A stretch of DNA of 64,000 nt, from NCBI RefSeq assembly GCF_020819555.1, contig NZ_JAJHJB010000004.1, positions 124,001-188,000 of the forward strand, read 5' to 3'. The position numbers were made by a program, and so were the translations under genes. Each line of letters opens with the position of its first letter. The stretch's first letter is position 1. The stretch comes from Pelosinus baikalensis. Lineage in GTDB: Bacteria > Bacillota > Negativicutes > DSM-13327. Positions 1 through 8,560 of the stretch are shown piece by piece. A model generated the notes under the pieces. The model saw only the letters and a list, made by a program, of their open reading frames with translations. It did not search any database and was not told the DNA's origin.

Positions 1-54
1 ACTCCTTCTTTCTGAAGCGTTTCCCAACAGCATTACAATGGTTATTCCCATAAA

Positions 55-98
55 GATGACCAGTTGCTCTAAAAGATAGAGCAGCTGGTCATTTTTTG
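55..98 (+). terminator. Rho-independent terminator, upstream gene outside window
   Basis: The inverted repeat GATGACCAGTTGCTCT / AGAGCAGCTGGTCATT is followed by a run of T. It would end a plus-strand gene lying to the left of the window. Seen directly. Confidence 0.75.
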
Positions 99-166
99 TT
101 TCAAGGTAGATATTTTTACTATAGCAGAATGCATATGTTTTGTAGGTCAAAAATATCGAATGTTAT

Positions 167-262
167 GAACCACAAAGGCACAATGCCGCCGTCCGCGGCA
201 CACAAAGGAGAACACAAAAAATATAAATAAAATCCTTTGTGTACTTTGCGTCTTTGTGGTTC
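167..262. repeat. Palindromic repeat family A, copy 1
   Basis: A 96-bp element begins GAACCACAAAGG and ends CTTTGTGGTTC. Inside it are a GC-rich hairpin (GCCGC...GCGGC) and nested CACAAAGG / CCTTTGTG arms. Close copies lie at 4680-4774 and 22043-22137. It holds no convincing coding sequence and sits downstream of the minus-strand LysR gene. It looks like a BIME/MITE-like intergenic hairpin element. Confidence 0.8.
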
Positions 263-281
263 GATTATGTTTTTAGTTATT

Positions 282-1163
282 TTAAAAGACGCATAAGGAT
301 TTTCTTAAGAAAGCGAAAAGCTTCTCTTCGGCTATGCCAAAGGTAGTTCTTTCAGAGCTGCGCAAAAATCCAACTTCTAGATCCAGATTCAAATCCTGTA
401 CTATTTTTACTGCCGTACCAGCAGGAGCTGGTGTGACGGTAGCTGCGGGAACCAGGGCAATGCCATGATTTGCTTGGACATAATACTTAAGTGCAGCTAA
501 ACTGTTGATTTCAAGTGTTGTGTAAGAAGTGCCTATTTTTTGTAATAGAATGGATAGTTTTTTTCGAAAAACACATTCGCGAGAGGTAACTAGAAATCGC
601 TCTCCTTTTAAATCCTGTATCGTGATATCTTGTTTTACTGCAAGGGGATTCACGGAAGGAACCAGCAATACAAGGGGCTCAGAAAATAAAGGATCAAACG
701 TTAAGCCAGAGCTGGTTGTTGGTACAGAAGAAATAGCAAAGTCGATTTCGCCTTTTAGAGTGAGTTCCGTTAAGGTGCATGTATTTCCAATTTGAATTGA
801 TATTTGTACTTTGGGATGGCGCTCCATGAAGGCAGCGAGAATGTTAGGCAATCGGAAACTTGCAGCTGGTTCCATAGCACCTATTAAAATGGAACCGGAT
901 TCTCCGAGGGTGATATCGCTCATGGTATTTTGCAATTGATCGACGTCTCGTAGGATATGGGCGGATTGTTCGCTGCAGATTCTTCCTGCTTCTGTCAGAC
1001 GAAAGCTTTTCCCCCGTTCAAATAAGGTTACTCCCAAATCTCGCTCTAATTTTTGAATTTGCATCGTTACAGTGGATTGTGCATAGCGAAGCTCTTGGGC
1101 GGCTTGTTGGAAGTTCCCCAGTTTTACAATCGTTAGGAATGTTTTGAGTCCTCGTAGGTCCAT
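282..1163 (-). CDS. LysR-family transcriptional regulator
   Basis: A 293-residue protein of usual LysR length. Residues 1-60 form the winged helix-turn-helix (MDLRGLKTFLTIV at the start, then a QAAQELRYAQSTVTMQIQKL recognition region), and the rest is a periplasmic-binding-like effector domain. I chose the ATG at 1163 because GGAGTG lies 9 nt upstream; a GTG at 1175 would put the ribosome site inside the gene. It is divergent from the Fe-S protein gene at 1390, which is its most likely target by family habit. The ligand is unknown. Confidence 0.9.
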   Translation of the reverse strand: MDLRGLKTFLTIVKLGNFQQAAQELRYAQSTVTMQIQKLERDLGVTLFERGKSFRLTEAGRICSEQSAHILRDVDQLQNTMSDITLGESGSILIGAMEPAASFRLPNILAAFMERHPKVQISIQIGNTCTLTELTLKGEIDFAISSVPTTSSGLTFDPLFSEPLVLLVPSVNPLAVKQDITIQDLKGERFLVTSRECVFRKKLSILLQKIGTSYTTLEINSLAALKYYVQANHGIALVPAATVTPAPAGTAVKIVQDLNLDLEVGFLRSSERTTFGIAEEKLFAFLRKSLCVF

Positions 1164-1270
1164 ATTTGTTATCACTCCAATATTGATAGTTCAATAATAT
1201 TGATATAATCATTCTCTTATTTCAATTATACAGAATTAAAGAGATGTAGTACAATGAAATTAGAAAATTA

Positions 1271-1372
1271 CTAGTACCTTATCTCCGTTAAAACTATAGA
1301 TAATTTAGCCAGGATTTTTTTGACCTGCAAAGCGGAGGAGCCGCGCAGATCGGGAATCACACAAGGTACTAG
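1271..1372. repeat. MITE-like element family C, copy 1 (short form)
   Basis: It is bounded by perfect 10-bp inverted repeats CTAGTACCTT (1271-1280) and AAGGTACTAG (1363-1372). The core GCGGAGGAGCCGCGCA, with its flanks, closely matches the minus strand of 9451-9616. It lies between the divergent LysR and QueG-like genes, so it may carry or disturb their promoters. Confidence 0.65.
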
Positions 1373-1389
1373 GGGTGGGGGAATGATGT

Positions 1390-2193
1390 ATGACAGGAAT
1401 AACGTTACAGGGGATACAAGATGCTGCATGTGATTTCACAAGGAACAGTCCAATGAATACGATTGCAGAGTTAGATTCATTGCAGCTTTTTGATGCGCCG
1501 CTGATTGCAGCAGCAGATGCCTTTGACCCATTATTTACAAAGTTAAAGGAAAAAGAGGTTGTAGGTCCGCAGCATCTAATGCCCCAGGAGTGGTTAGAAG
1601 GTGCCAAGTCGGTTATATCTTACTTCCTGCCCTTGACGAAAAGAGTCCGTGAAGCGAATCGAAAATTAGGGGTGGCTGCTCGGGAATGGATGTATGGGCG
1701 CTATGAAGGAGAGCAATTCAATAACTCTTTGAGTAAATATTTAGTAGAGTTTTTTGAAGGCTCTGGAATGAGAGCCGTTGCCCCCGTTATGGATTCTCGT
1801 TTTAGTGTGGTGAATCGCCGCAGTAATTGGTCAGAACGGCATGTTGCCTTTGTAGCTGGTTTAGGAACCTTTAGCCTGAATCGGTCATTAATTACAACTC
1901 ATGGTTCCGCAGGCAGGATTGGCAGTATCATTGTAGATGTTATCATTGATCCTACTGAGCGGCAGTATACTGCAATTGATGAACATTGCATCAAATGTGG
2001 TGCTTGTATCTTGCGCTGTCCTCCTTTGGCGATCAATGAGCAAGGTAAGGATAATGCAGTTTGCTCAGATTACCTTGATCGCGTATTGGCGCGCTATCGT
2101 CCCAGATACGGCTGTGGAAAATGTCAGACCGCTGTGCCTTGTGAAGCGCGTATTCCCCGCGTACAAGCAAGTTCTATGTCTGTAAACAGATAA
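1390..2193 (+). CDS. 4Fe-4S protein, QueG (epoxyqueuosine reductase)-like
   Basis: 267 residues. The C-terminal third has two cysteine clusters: CIKCGACILRCPP near residue 200, then CGKCQTAVPCEARIP near residue 240. This resembles the double-cubane layout of QueG-like reductases. The middle motif AFVAGLGTFSLNRSLIT is typical of that superfamily (usually GLGWxGKN). It is shorter than true QueG (about 380 residues) and lacks its C-terminal HEAT repeats, so it probably belongs to the uncharacterised QueG-like reductases and not to queuosine synthesis. The start at 1390 has a GGGGG ribosome site about 8 nt upstream. Confidence 0.7.
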   Translation: MTGITLQGIQDAACDFTRNSPMNTIAELDSLQLFDAPLIAAADAFDPLFTKLKEKEVVGPQHLMPQEWLEGAKSVISYFLPLTKRVREANRKLGVAAREWMYGRYEGEQFNNSLSKYLVEFFEGSGMRAVAPVMDSRFSVVNRRSNWSERHVAFVAGLGTFSLNRSLITTHGSAGRIGSIIVDVIIDPTERQYTAIDEHCIKCGACILRCPPLAINEQGKDNAVCSDYLDRVLARYRPRYGCGKCQTAVPCEARIPRVQASSMSVNR

Positions 2194-2275
2194 TAAATCA
2201 AATAGCACTATTAATGAAAATCCTAATGTTAGACAACATTTAAACAACAAAAATATATAGCTTTATAAAAAAATT

Positions 2276-2361
2276 GAACCGCGAAGTCGCGAAGCAGTAC
2301 GAAGAACAGGTCGAGATATGTGTATTCTCTATTCTTCGTAGTCTTCGCATCATTGCGGTTC
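2276..2361. repeat. Palindromic repeat family B, copy 1
   Basis: An 86-bp imperfect palindrome starts GAACCGCGAAG and ends TTGCGGTTC, with internal GAAGAAC / TTCTTC arms. A related copy lies at 23038-23127. The ends resemble family A (GAACCACAAAG). It is intergenic and holds no ORF. Confidence 0.7.
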
Positions 2362-2486
2362 AAAAATTTTTTATATAATTGGTTTAATTGCATATAGTCA
2401 AATGCAGTTCAAAGAAATCCTTTCGATACAAAATATAGGATGGGAAAAAGTTGTACCTTCTCACGAGGGGTTAGGAGTGAGCACCA

Positions 2487-4139
2487 ATGAGAATTAATAG
2501 CGCCATTGTGGAAACGAATAAGGCTGCGAGTCAGAAAGATAATGTGTCAAAGAAGAAGCCGCTATCACTTGTTCCTAATAGAGAGACAAGTTCTGCAAAT
2601 TATGAAGATGCTGTCAAGGTTGAAATGTCTGAAGATACAAAGAATAAGGCTGATATACCGGCGCAAACATTGAAAAATATGCAAAATGGCGTATCCTTGC
2701 TGCAAGCTGCGGATCAAGATTTAGATAAAATTCGCAGCATGCTTGAGCGAGGAAAAGAACTAGCTGCTCAAGCGGCTGATTCTCAAGACGAAGCTGAAAA
2801 GGAAAGGCTTCAAAATGAAATTAATAGTATAAATCATGATATTGACAGCTATAAAACCACTTACTCATCAGATCCGAATAATGAAGAGATTATGACTGCC
2901 TTAAAAAGTGATTGGTTAGAAGTAGCAGAAGATGTCATAAAGGAGCGTTATGGGCTAGTCGGCGATGGAGCAGAATTACAGATCGTGCTGGATGAAGATG
3001 CTGTGCCTTATCTTGCTGCGATCATGTACAATTACGACAAAGATGGCAAAGCCATTAACCAGACCATGCATATTGCCGTTAAGAGCGCACTTCCGGCTGC
3101 TTTGCCTAATGGGGGAAGAGACCCAGGGCAGTACGACGATCGCGTTATTACTCATGAGATGGTTCATGTGCTCATGGGGCGGACAATGAACTTTCAGGCG
3201 ATGCCTAACTGGTTTAAAGAAGGAACTGCAGAGTTTATCCATGGCCCTAATGAAAGGGTTGCTGGTGATTTAAAGCGTAGTGGTGGAGGTATGAAAGGCG
3301 CAACAGCGCTTCAAGATGCTTTGGGGGATGGGACCAATAATTCCTGGGCGAATACGAGTTTAAATTATTCGGCAGCTTCCATGGCAGTACGTTATTTACA
3401 TATGAAAATAAAAGAAGATGGCTATAGCGGCGGCGTAAAAGATTTGTTAACGGATCTAAAGTCCAACCCAACGGAAAGCCTTGATCAAGCTTTGAACAAT
3501 GTCTCTCGTTATTCTAATGTGAAAGATTTTGTTAATGATTACGTTAAAAATGGGAACGGAGCTGCATTTATCCATAAGCTTGATGTAGCGGGTGAATTTA
3601 GAGCTTCTCTAGCTGGAGGCGATACTGGAGCTATAGGAGGAGCTACTGTTGATGGTGGTCCTGTTCAGACGGCAGAATCGGTAATTCCTGATATCAATCA
3701 TCCGACCGAGACACCGCTGGATAACTTCCGCGTTATCTGGCCAACTAGGGAAGATAAAATTCCATATCAGGACAATAAAGCTGCTATGATTGAAAGTAGT
3801 ATGGGAAATTACACACAGTTTAAAGTGGATAGCAAGGCTCTTGGTACGGATCAAGTAGATGTTGTTAATCATTCTGATGCAGCCAGCGGAATTTTTGATG
3901 AGGCGATATCCTATGTTACCAATAAACAAGTGCAGCTTGGCGATATAAAAAATAAATTAAACAATCAAGAGAGTGAGACCGCTGAAAAGGTCAATTCTTT
4001 GGCGATAACAGATTCCCACATGGTCAAAAAAGAAATGGAACAAGTAAAAACCAGCCTGGGTGATGCAAATGCTAGAATTGTGTCGAAGATAGCAAGACTA
4101 CAGCCTGAGAGAGTATTGCAACTGCTGAAAAGTAGTTAG
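2487..4139 (+). CDS. Flagellinolysin-type flagellin with zinc metalloprotease domain
   Basis: 550 residues. Residues 1-115 follow flagellin D0/D1: MRIN start, MQNGVSLLQAADQDLDKI, then KELAAQAA and LQNEINSI. The last ~85 residues are a flagellin C domain ending QPERVLQLLKSS. Between them is a gluzincin domain with HEMVH at about residues 223-227 and NWFKEGTAEFIHG at about 241-253, which would supply the third zinc ligand. This layout matches flagellinolysins (described in Clostridium haemolyticum), in which filaments carry thousands of proteases on the surface. The family reading is established knowledge; activity here is inferred. No other flagellar gene is nearby. The ribosome site TTAGGAGTGAG is 5 nt upstream. 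Confidence 0.88.
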   Translation: MRINSAIVETNKAASQKDNVSKKKPLSLVPNRETSSANYEDAVKVEMSEDTKNKADIPAQTLKNMQNGVSLLQAADQDLDKIRSMLERGKELAAQAADSQDEAEKERLQNEINSINHDIDSYKTTYSSDPNNEEIMTALKSDWLEVAEDVIKERYGLVGDGAELQIVLDEDAVPYLAAIMYNYDKDGKAINQTMHIAVKSALPAALPNGGRDPGQYDDRVITHEMVHVLMGRTMNFQAMPNWFKEGTAEFIHGPNERVAGDLKRSGGGMKGATALQDALGDGTNNSWANTSLNYSAASMAVRYLHMKIKEDGYSGGVKDLLTDLKSNPTESLDQALNNVSRYSNVKDFVNDYVKNGNGAAFIHKLDVAGEFRASLAGGDTGAIGGATVDGGPVQTAESVIPDINHPTETPLDNFRVIWPTREDKIPYQDNKAAMIESSMGNYTQFKVDSKALGTDQVDVVNHSDAASGIFDEAISYVTNKQVQLGDIKNKLNNQESETAEKVNSLAITDSHMVKKEMEQVKTSLGDANARIVSKIARLQPERVLQLLKSS

Positions 4140-4158
4140 GAAAGAGGGATAAATATTA

Positions 4159-4192
4159 ACTCCTGCAAGGAATGAACTTGCAGGAGTTTGTA
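4159..4192 (+). terminator. Rho-independent terminator after flagellinolysin gene
   Basis: ACTCCTGCAAG...CTTGCAGGAGT followed by TTTG. The same CCTGCAAG/CTTGCAGG stem recurs at 28621, 47620 and 61333. Confidence 0.8.
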
Positions 4193-4315
4193 TGTAAAAT
4201 GAGAAATAGAATAGAAACAGAGATTTTTTAGAAAAGACACGAGTGGCTCTAGATCAGTTGCAACAAAGGTAAGGATAGATAGAGTTATTCAAAAATGTAA
4301 AAGTGAAGGTGAACC

Positions 4316-4660
4316 ATGAAAGTTGCTATATTAGTCAGAGAAGAAACCATGAAGCGTTGTACTGGTAAAGGCTGCCTTAATGCCTTCTTTCAAAGAAAGG
4401 ATGCTTTTGCCGGATACGAGGGCGATATTGAGCTTATAACTTTTTCTCATGCTGACGGCGATATCGATCATAAGATTGAGACGATGATCAAAAATGGCGT
4501 GGATGTGGTGCATTTGTCTACCTGCATGCGGGGGAAAGCCGTTAATTATGAGGCATTGGCAAAGCGTCTAAGCGAGCATTTTGATGTCGTAGGATATACC
4601 CATGGATCAAAAGAAGGCAAGGGGCAAGAGACAATTATTATGAAGAGAGTTACTAAGTAA
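4316..4660 (+). CDS. CGGC domain-containing protein
   Basis: 114 residues, matching the small CGGC family (putative metal-binding proteins of unknown role). It starts MKVAILVREET and has a CTGKGC cluster near residues 16-21, a strand ending HLSTCMRGK around residue 65, and a C-terminal DVVGYTHGSK. The conserved cysteines suggest metal or redox chemistry; this is family knowledge and no substrate is known. The ribosome site GAAGGTGA precedes the ATG. It appears monocistronic and is followed by repeat copy A2. Confidence 0.75.
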   Translation: MKVAILVREETMKRCTGKGCLNAFFQRKDAFAGYEGDIELITFSHADGDIDHKIETMIKNGVDVVHLSTCMRGKAVNYEALAKRLSEHFDVVGYTHGSKEGKGQETIIMKRVTK

Positions 4661-4679
4661 AGAAAATATAAGATGTTTT

Positions 4680-4774
4680 GAACCACAAAGGCGCAATGCC
4701 GCTGCCCGCGGCACACAAAGGAGAACACAAAAAATATAATAAAACCCTTTGTGTCCTTTGCGTCTTTGTGGTTC
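4680..4774. repeat. Palindromic repeat family A, copy 2
   Basis: A 95-bp copy nearly identical to 167-262, with ends GAACCACAAAGG and CTTTGTGGTTC. It falls between the CGGC gene and the MATE gene and could act as a terminator on either strand. Confidence 0.8.
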
Positions 4775-4893
4775 AATTATTTGTTTTGAAAAACGCGTCG
4801 GAATATTATAGATATTTTAGCCGACCTGTTCTTCGCGGTTCTAAAGGTTTTAAAAAAAAGGACGCGCAGCATTTTCTTAGAATGCAGGGAATT

Positions 4894-4922
4894 TTGACAA
4901 TCTCACAGTTTTCTGATAGGAT
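4894..4922 (+). promoter_or_regulatory. Probable sigma-A promoter of MATE gene
   Basis: TTGACA at 4894-4899, a 17-bp spacer, and TAGGAT at 4917-4922. It is about 45 bp upstream of the MATE start. Confidence 0.55.
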
Positions 4923-4969
4923 AAACCAATTGTATTGGAATCCTGTTTGTGTTGCATGGGGGGATGGCT

Positions 4970-6295
4970 GTGAGTCAGTTATCGTTATTTAAACTTGCCT
5001 GGCCGATATTTTTGGAATTATTTCTGATTACGTTGGTAGGGTTTGTAAATGTATTTATATTGAGTAAGTATGACAGTGTTGCTGCAGCAGCTGTGGAAGC
5101 TACGATTCAAATTCTATGGAATTTTCTTCTGGTATTTGCCATCATTTCCATGGGAACCTCGGTTTTAGTGGCGCAGAATGTAGGGGCCAAACGACCGGAA
5201 GAAATTGATAAAGTAGCTGCTGTATCTCTGCTATTTAATGCGATTCTGGGCGGGATAGCCAGTTTGGTGCTAGTCATTGGCGGAAAAAAGATGTTGATGT
5301 TTATGGGAATTGCTGATAATTTATTATCCTACGCTCATACCTACTTGCTTCTGGCAGGTGGTTTTATTTTTTTTGATGCGATGCTGTCGTCGGCTGATGC
5401 CATACTGAAAGGCTTTGGGAAAACAAAGCAGTGTCTTGCGATTACCGCTTTTATGAATATTTTAAATTTGATCGGTTCCGTAGTACTGGGGCTTGGGGTG
5501 GCAGGAATTCCGGCGATGGGGGTTTATGGTGTTGGGATTGCGGCTGTTTGCAGTAAAGGAATTGCAGTGTGCTCTGCCTTGGTATATTTATTTACTAAGC
5601 TGCTTAAGCTTGATATCCTGCGTCATTTACTTCAATTTCCTAAGACGCAATTGAAACAATTATTGAAGATTGGCTTTCCGGCTGCAATGGAAAACATGTC
5701 TTATAACATGAGTCAGACAGTGCTCATGACCATCATTATTGTCCATTTGGGCGCCGATGCGTATATTACTCGCACCTATGCCTGGTCCATTATTAAAATG
5801 GCCTTCCTATTTTCCTTAGCTATTGGGCAAGCCAATATTATTATGATCGGGCAATTAGTGGGTGCCAGGAAATTTGAAGAAGCAGAGAAAGCTGGAATGC
5901 ATAATTTTTTGATTGCCTTTGGTTCTGCCTGGATCATTGGCGGTATGTTGTTCTTATTTAGGTATCATCTCATCGGGATATTCACCACGGATGCAAAGAT
6001 TATCGCTCTTGGTGCCCTGATCTTTGCAATTGATGCTCTTCTAGAGCCGGGACGAACGTTTAATATTGTCTTTATTTATGGTTTGCGGGGAGCTGGAGAT
6101 GTCAATTTTCCTGTGATCGTTGCCATACTTTCCATGTGGTCTGTTACCATCGGGCTGGGTTACTACCTGGGAGTCATTTTAGGATTTGGTCTGCCGGCGA
6201 TTTGGGCTCTGATGCTTGTCGATGAATGGCTGCGTGGAATGTGTATGTTATGGCGCTGGAAAAGCGGTGCATGGAAGGCCAAGATCATGGTATAA
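4970..6295 (+). CDS. MATE-family efflux transporter
   Basis: About 441 residues with 12 predicted membrane helices, the usual MATE length. Typical features are LAWPIFLELFLITLVGFVN at the N-terminus, two homologous six-helix halves, and the second-half motif IGFPAAMENMSYNMSQ. It should export cationic drugs or metabolites using Na+ or H+. The GTG at 4970 has GGGGGGA at a good distance; the ATG at 4964 is an alternative but would overlap that site. Its 3' end overlaps the convergent gene at 6285 by 11 bp. Confidence 0.88.
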   Translation: MSQLSLFKLAWPIFLELFLITLVGFVNVFILSKYDSVAAAAVEATIQILWNFLLVFAIISMGTSVLVAQNVGAKRPEEIDKVAAVSLLFNAILGGIASLVLVIGGKKMLMFMGIADNLLSYAHTYLLLAGGFIFFDAMLSSADAILKGFGKTKQCLAITAFMNILNLIGSVVLGLGVAGIPAMGVYGVGIAAVCSKGIAVCSALVYLFTKLLKLDILRHLLQFPKTQLKQLLKIGFPAAMENMSYNMSQTVLMTIIIVHLGADAYITRTYAWSIIKMAFLFSLAIGQANIIMIGQLVGARKFEEAEKAGMHNFLIAFGSAWIIGGMLFLFRYHLIGIFTTDAKIIALGALIFAIDALLEPGRTFNIVFIYGLRGAGDVNFPVIVAILSMWSVTIGLGYYLGVILGFGLPAIWALMLVDEWLRGMCMLWRWKSGAWKAKIMV

Positions 6296-7088
6296 GGAAC
6301 TTGGCGGTATCCTCCAGTTTCAACGGAGATTTCTTTCGTGGTCCGCCGAATTCTGTCATGTACTTCCAGTAACGCTTTGGCATATGGCTCATGCGGCATT
6401 TAGGGTTATGACGGCCTTGTATTTCGATGGTATCGTAGAAGAGCTGCCATAGTTCCCGGTAGGATTGTTCTTGTTCATCCGGTTCAGGTAGTTCAAGATC
6501 CTCAATGGGAATAATGGCTGACTGGTAAGGCTGATAAACCAGTGCCATGCCATGGGTTTTATCATAGATTAGAAAACGCTCTTCTGGATAACGTTCACTA
6601 AAATGCTGGGTCATCAGCGGCAGTACGTAATTCTTGGGCTCTATTTGGGCAACCAGAATATTGCTGAAGATGGAAAAGCGTACAAATCCTTTCAGCAGGT
6701 GACTTTCGTTATCCAAATGCTTTACTGCCTTAAAAAGGATGTTGACTACATCATTGGCCAACATACTCATTACGGATTGGCCATGGCGGTAGCCTAAACG
6801 CAGGAATAAAAGGATGTACAATTCTTTTTGTGTAAAGCAGGTTAAGAAGGCGCGGCGTATAAAGTTCAGAGCATCGAATCCCATTTTTTCTGGGATGGAA
6901 GCCAGCACTCGGCTCGACTTTTGAACATCGGTCCGAATTTCTTTAACGGTAAAAAGCAACGTCTGAGAGGTATCCGGCAGAATGATTTCTGTCGGAATTT
7001 CTTTTTTATCATAGCTTTCAAATACGCAGCAGAGCAGCCCGTCAAAGCTTCCGTCATAACGATAAATCAGATTGGATTGGTCAAACAT
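6285..7088 (-). CDS. Putative DNA metabolism protein, TIGR03915 type
   Basis: 267 residues with no known fold motif. It resembles the family always found beside or fused with the radical SAM protein encoded just upstream (TIGR03915, 'probable DNA metabolism protein'). Recognisable parts are the N-terminal YRYDGSFDGLLCCVFESY and a C-terminal HNPKCRMSHMPKRYWKYMTEF. In some bacteria this protein is fused to a uracil-DNA glycosylase-like domain; here it stands alone. It overlaps the upstream gene by 22 bp, which implies translational coupling. AGGAGG lies about 10 nt before the start. Confidence 0.78.
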   Translation of the reverse strand: MFDQSNLIYRYDGSFDGLLCCVFESYDKKEIPTEIILPDTSQTLLFTVKEIRTDVQKSSRVLASIPEKMGFDALNFIRRAFLTCFTQKELYILLFLRLGYRHGQSVMSMLANDVVNILFKAVKHLDNESHLLKGFVRFSIFSNILVAQIEPKNYVLPLMTQHFSERYPEERFLIYDKTHGMALVYQPYQSAIIPIEDLELPEPDEQEQSYRELWQLFYDTIEIQGRHNPKCRMSHMPKRYWKYMTEFGGPRKKSPLKLEDTAKFLIP

Positions 7089-8404
7089 CTTTGAAGATCC
7101 TCCTGTGGGAATCCAGATGGTATCATGGGTGGTTGTTCAAAAAGGGAGAGCTGCTTGATCTGTGATTGAAGCGGGAAACTCTGGTGATACATACCCAAGG
7201 TTTTCTCTGACATTAAAGACTGCAGTACTTTATCCTGAGTAATTTTTAAACCGCCTGTGACTTTACCGCCACAAGTAATAAAATACTGTGCTCGCTTTAG
7301 TACAACTCCCAGTTTCTTTAGATCATTGAATTGGAGGGTAGCTGAGCGGCGGGCAATAACAATTCGTTTGGCGCTATTTACTCCAATGCCCGGCACCCGC
7401 AGCAAGTCACTGTAGGGTGCCCGGTTTACATTCATAGGAAAGAAATCCATATGATGGAGTGCCCAATTGCATTTGGGGTCTAAATAGGGATTGAAGCTTT
7501 GGTGATGCTGATCCAGGAGCTCATTTGCCGTGAAACCGTAAAATCGAAGCAGCCAATCCGCTTGATAAAGCCTATGCTCGCGCCAAAGAGGCGGAGTTGT
7601 ATCTAAGGTGGGCAGCAGGGTGCTTTCGGCTACAGGCATATAGGCAGAAAAAAATACCCGCTTTAACTTATATTTTTTATAAAGACCTTCTGTTAAATTC
7701 AAGATCTGAAAATCAGTATCTGGCGTAGCACCGATAATCATTTGGGTACTCTGACCGGCAGGAACAAACTTTGGTGCATGGCGATATTTTATGATATCCT
7801 TGGAATTTTCTTGGATGCGATTTTGAATGTATTTCATAGGCGCTAAAATAGAATGCTTTGACTTGTCCGGCGCCAGCATCTGCAGACTACTCTGGGAAGG
7901 CAGTTCAATATTTACACTCATGCGATCGGTTAGCATGCCCAACTGGGCAATGAGACCGCTGTCTGTTCCAGGGATGGCTTTTGCATGGATGTACCCGAAA
8001 AATCGGTATTCCTCTCGCAGAATGCGCAGTGCCTCAATCATTTGCTCGGTGGTATAGTCAGGATTTTTCAGTACGCCAGAACTCAAGAAAAGCCCTTCAA
8101 TATAATTGCGTCGATAAAAATTGATGGTCAGTTCTGCCAATTCCCGTGGTGTGAAAGACGCTCGAGGGGTGTCATTTGACTTCCGGTTTACACAGTATTT
8201 ACAGTCATAGGCGCATACGTTGGTCATCAGTACCTTTAATAGTGAGATGCACCGACCGTCTCCTGAGAAGCTGTGGCAGATGCCGCTGGCCGCTGCACTG
8301 CCAATTCCTCCGGCAGCCGCCTTTTTATTCACTCCGCTGGAGGTGCAGGCCACATCATATTTGGCTGCGTCGGTCAAAATTTTCAGCTTGTCAAAAACAT
8401 CCAT
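7067..8404 (-). CDS. Putative DNA modification/repair radical SAM protein, TIGR03916 type
   Basis: 445 residues. The radical SAM CxxxCxxC motif is CAYDCKYC near residue 65, after an N-terminal cysteine-containing segment. A helix-hairpin-helix DNA-binding motif, LRVPGIGVNSAKRIVIARR, sits near residue 335. This fits TIGR03916, the radical SAM partner of the TIGR03915 protein, predicted to act on DNA. The substrate is unknown. The ATG at 8404 has AAGGAG at 9 nt; the ATG at 8410 is too close to it. It is divergent from the hydrolase at 8561. Confidence 0.82.
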   Translation of the reverse strand: MDVFDKLKILTDAAKYDVACTSSGVNKKAAAGGIGSAAASGICHSFSGDGRCISLLKVLMTNVCAYDCKYCVNRKSNDTPRASFTPRELAELTINFYRRNYIEGLFLSSGVLKNPDYTTEQMIEALRILREEYRFFGYIHAKAIPGTDSGLIAQLGMLTDRMSVNIELPSQSSLQMLAPDKSKHSILAPMKYIQNRIQENSKDIIKYRHAPKFVPAGQSTQMIIGATPDTDFQILNLTEGLYKKYKLKRVFFSAYMPVAESTLLPTLDTTPPLWREHRLYQADWLLRFYGFTANELLDQHHQSFNPYLDPKCNWALHHMDFFPMNVNRAPYSDLLRVPGIGVNSAKRIVIARRSATLQFNDLKKLGVVLKRAQYFITCGGKVTGGLKITQDKVLQSLMSEKTLGMYHQSFPLQSQIKQLSLFEQPPMIPSGFPQEDLQRCLTNPI

Positions 8405-8560
8405 GTGCATTAACTCCTTTAAGTATCTTCATTATATTGTAGAACATACGTTTGGTTTTTGCAAAGGAATTTTTAACCTTTTCAGATACGACCTATTCTG
8501 CGCTTTTTTCTTACGAGTTGAATATAGTACCATGTAGAGACTTTTGATGGAGTGATTTGC

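Noticed and set aside
250..270. tRNA T-loop-like GTGGTTCGATT in repeat A copies
   Set aside because: It is the end of the palindrome; no cloverleaf or acceptor stem accompanies it.
2395..2425. Possible sigma-28 promoter before flagellinolysin gene (TCAA...TTCGATAC)
   Set aside because: The spacing between the -35-like and -10-like parts is about 18-19 bp, not the expected ~15; not convincing.
4678..4992. 104-residue ORF across repeat A2
   Set aside because: It is created by the open frames of the palindromic repeat, starts within it and overlaps the MATE start; a similar repeat-derived extension occurs before the MFP gene at 22014.
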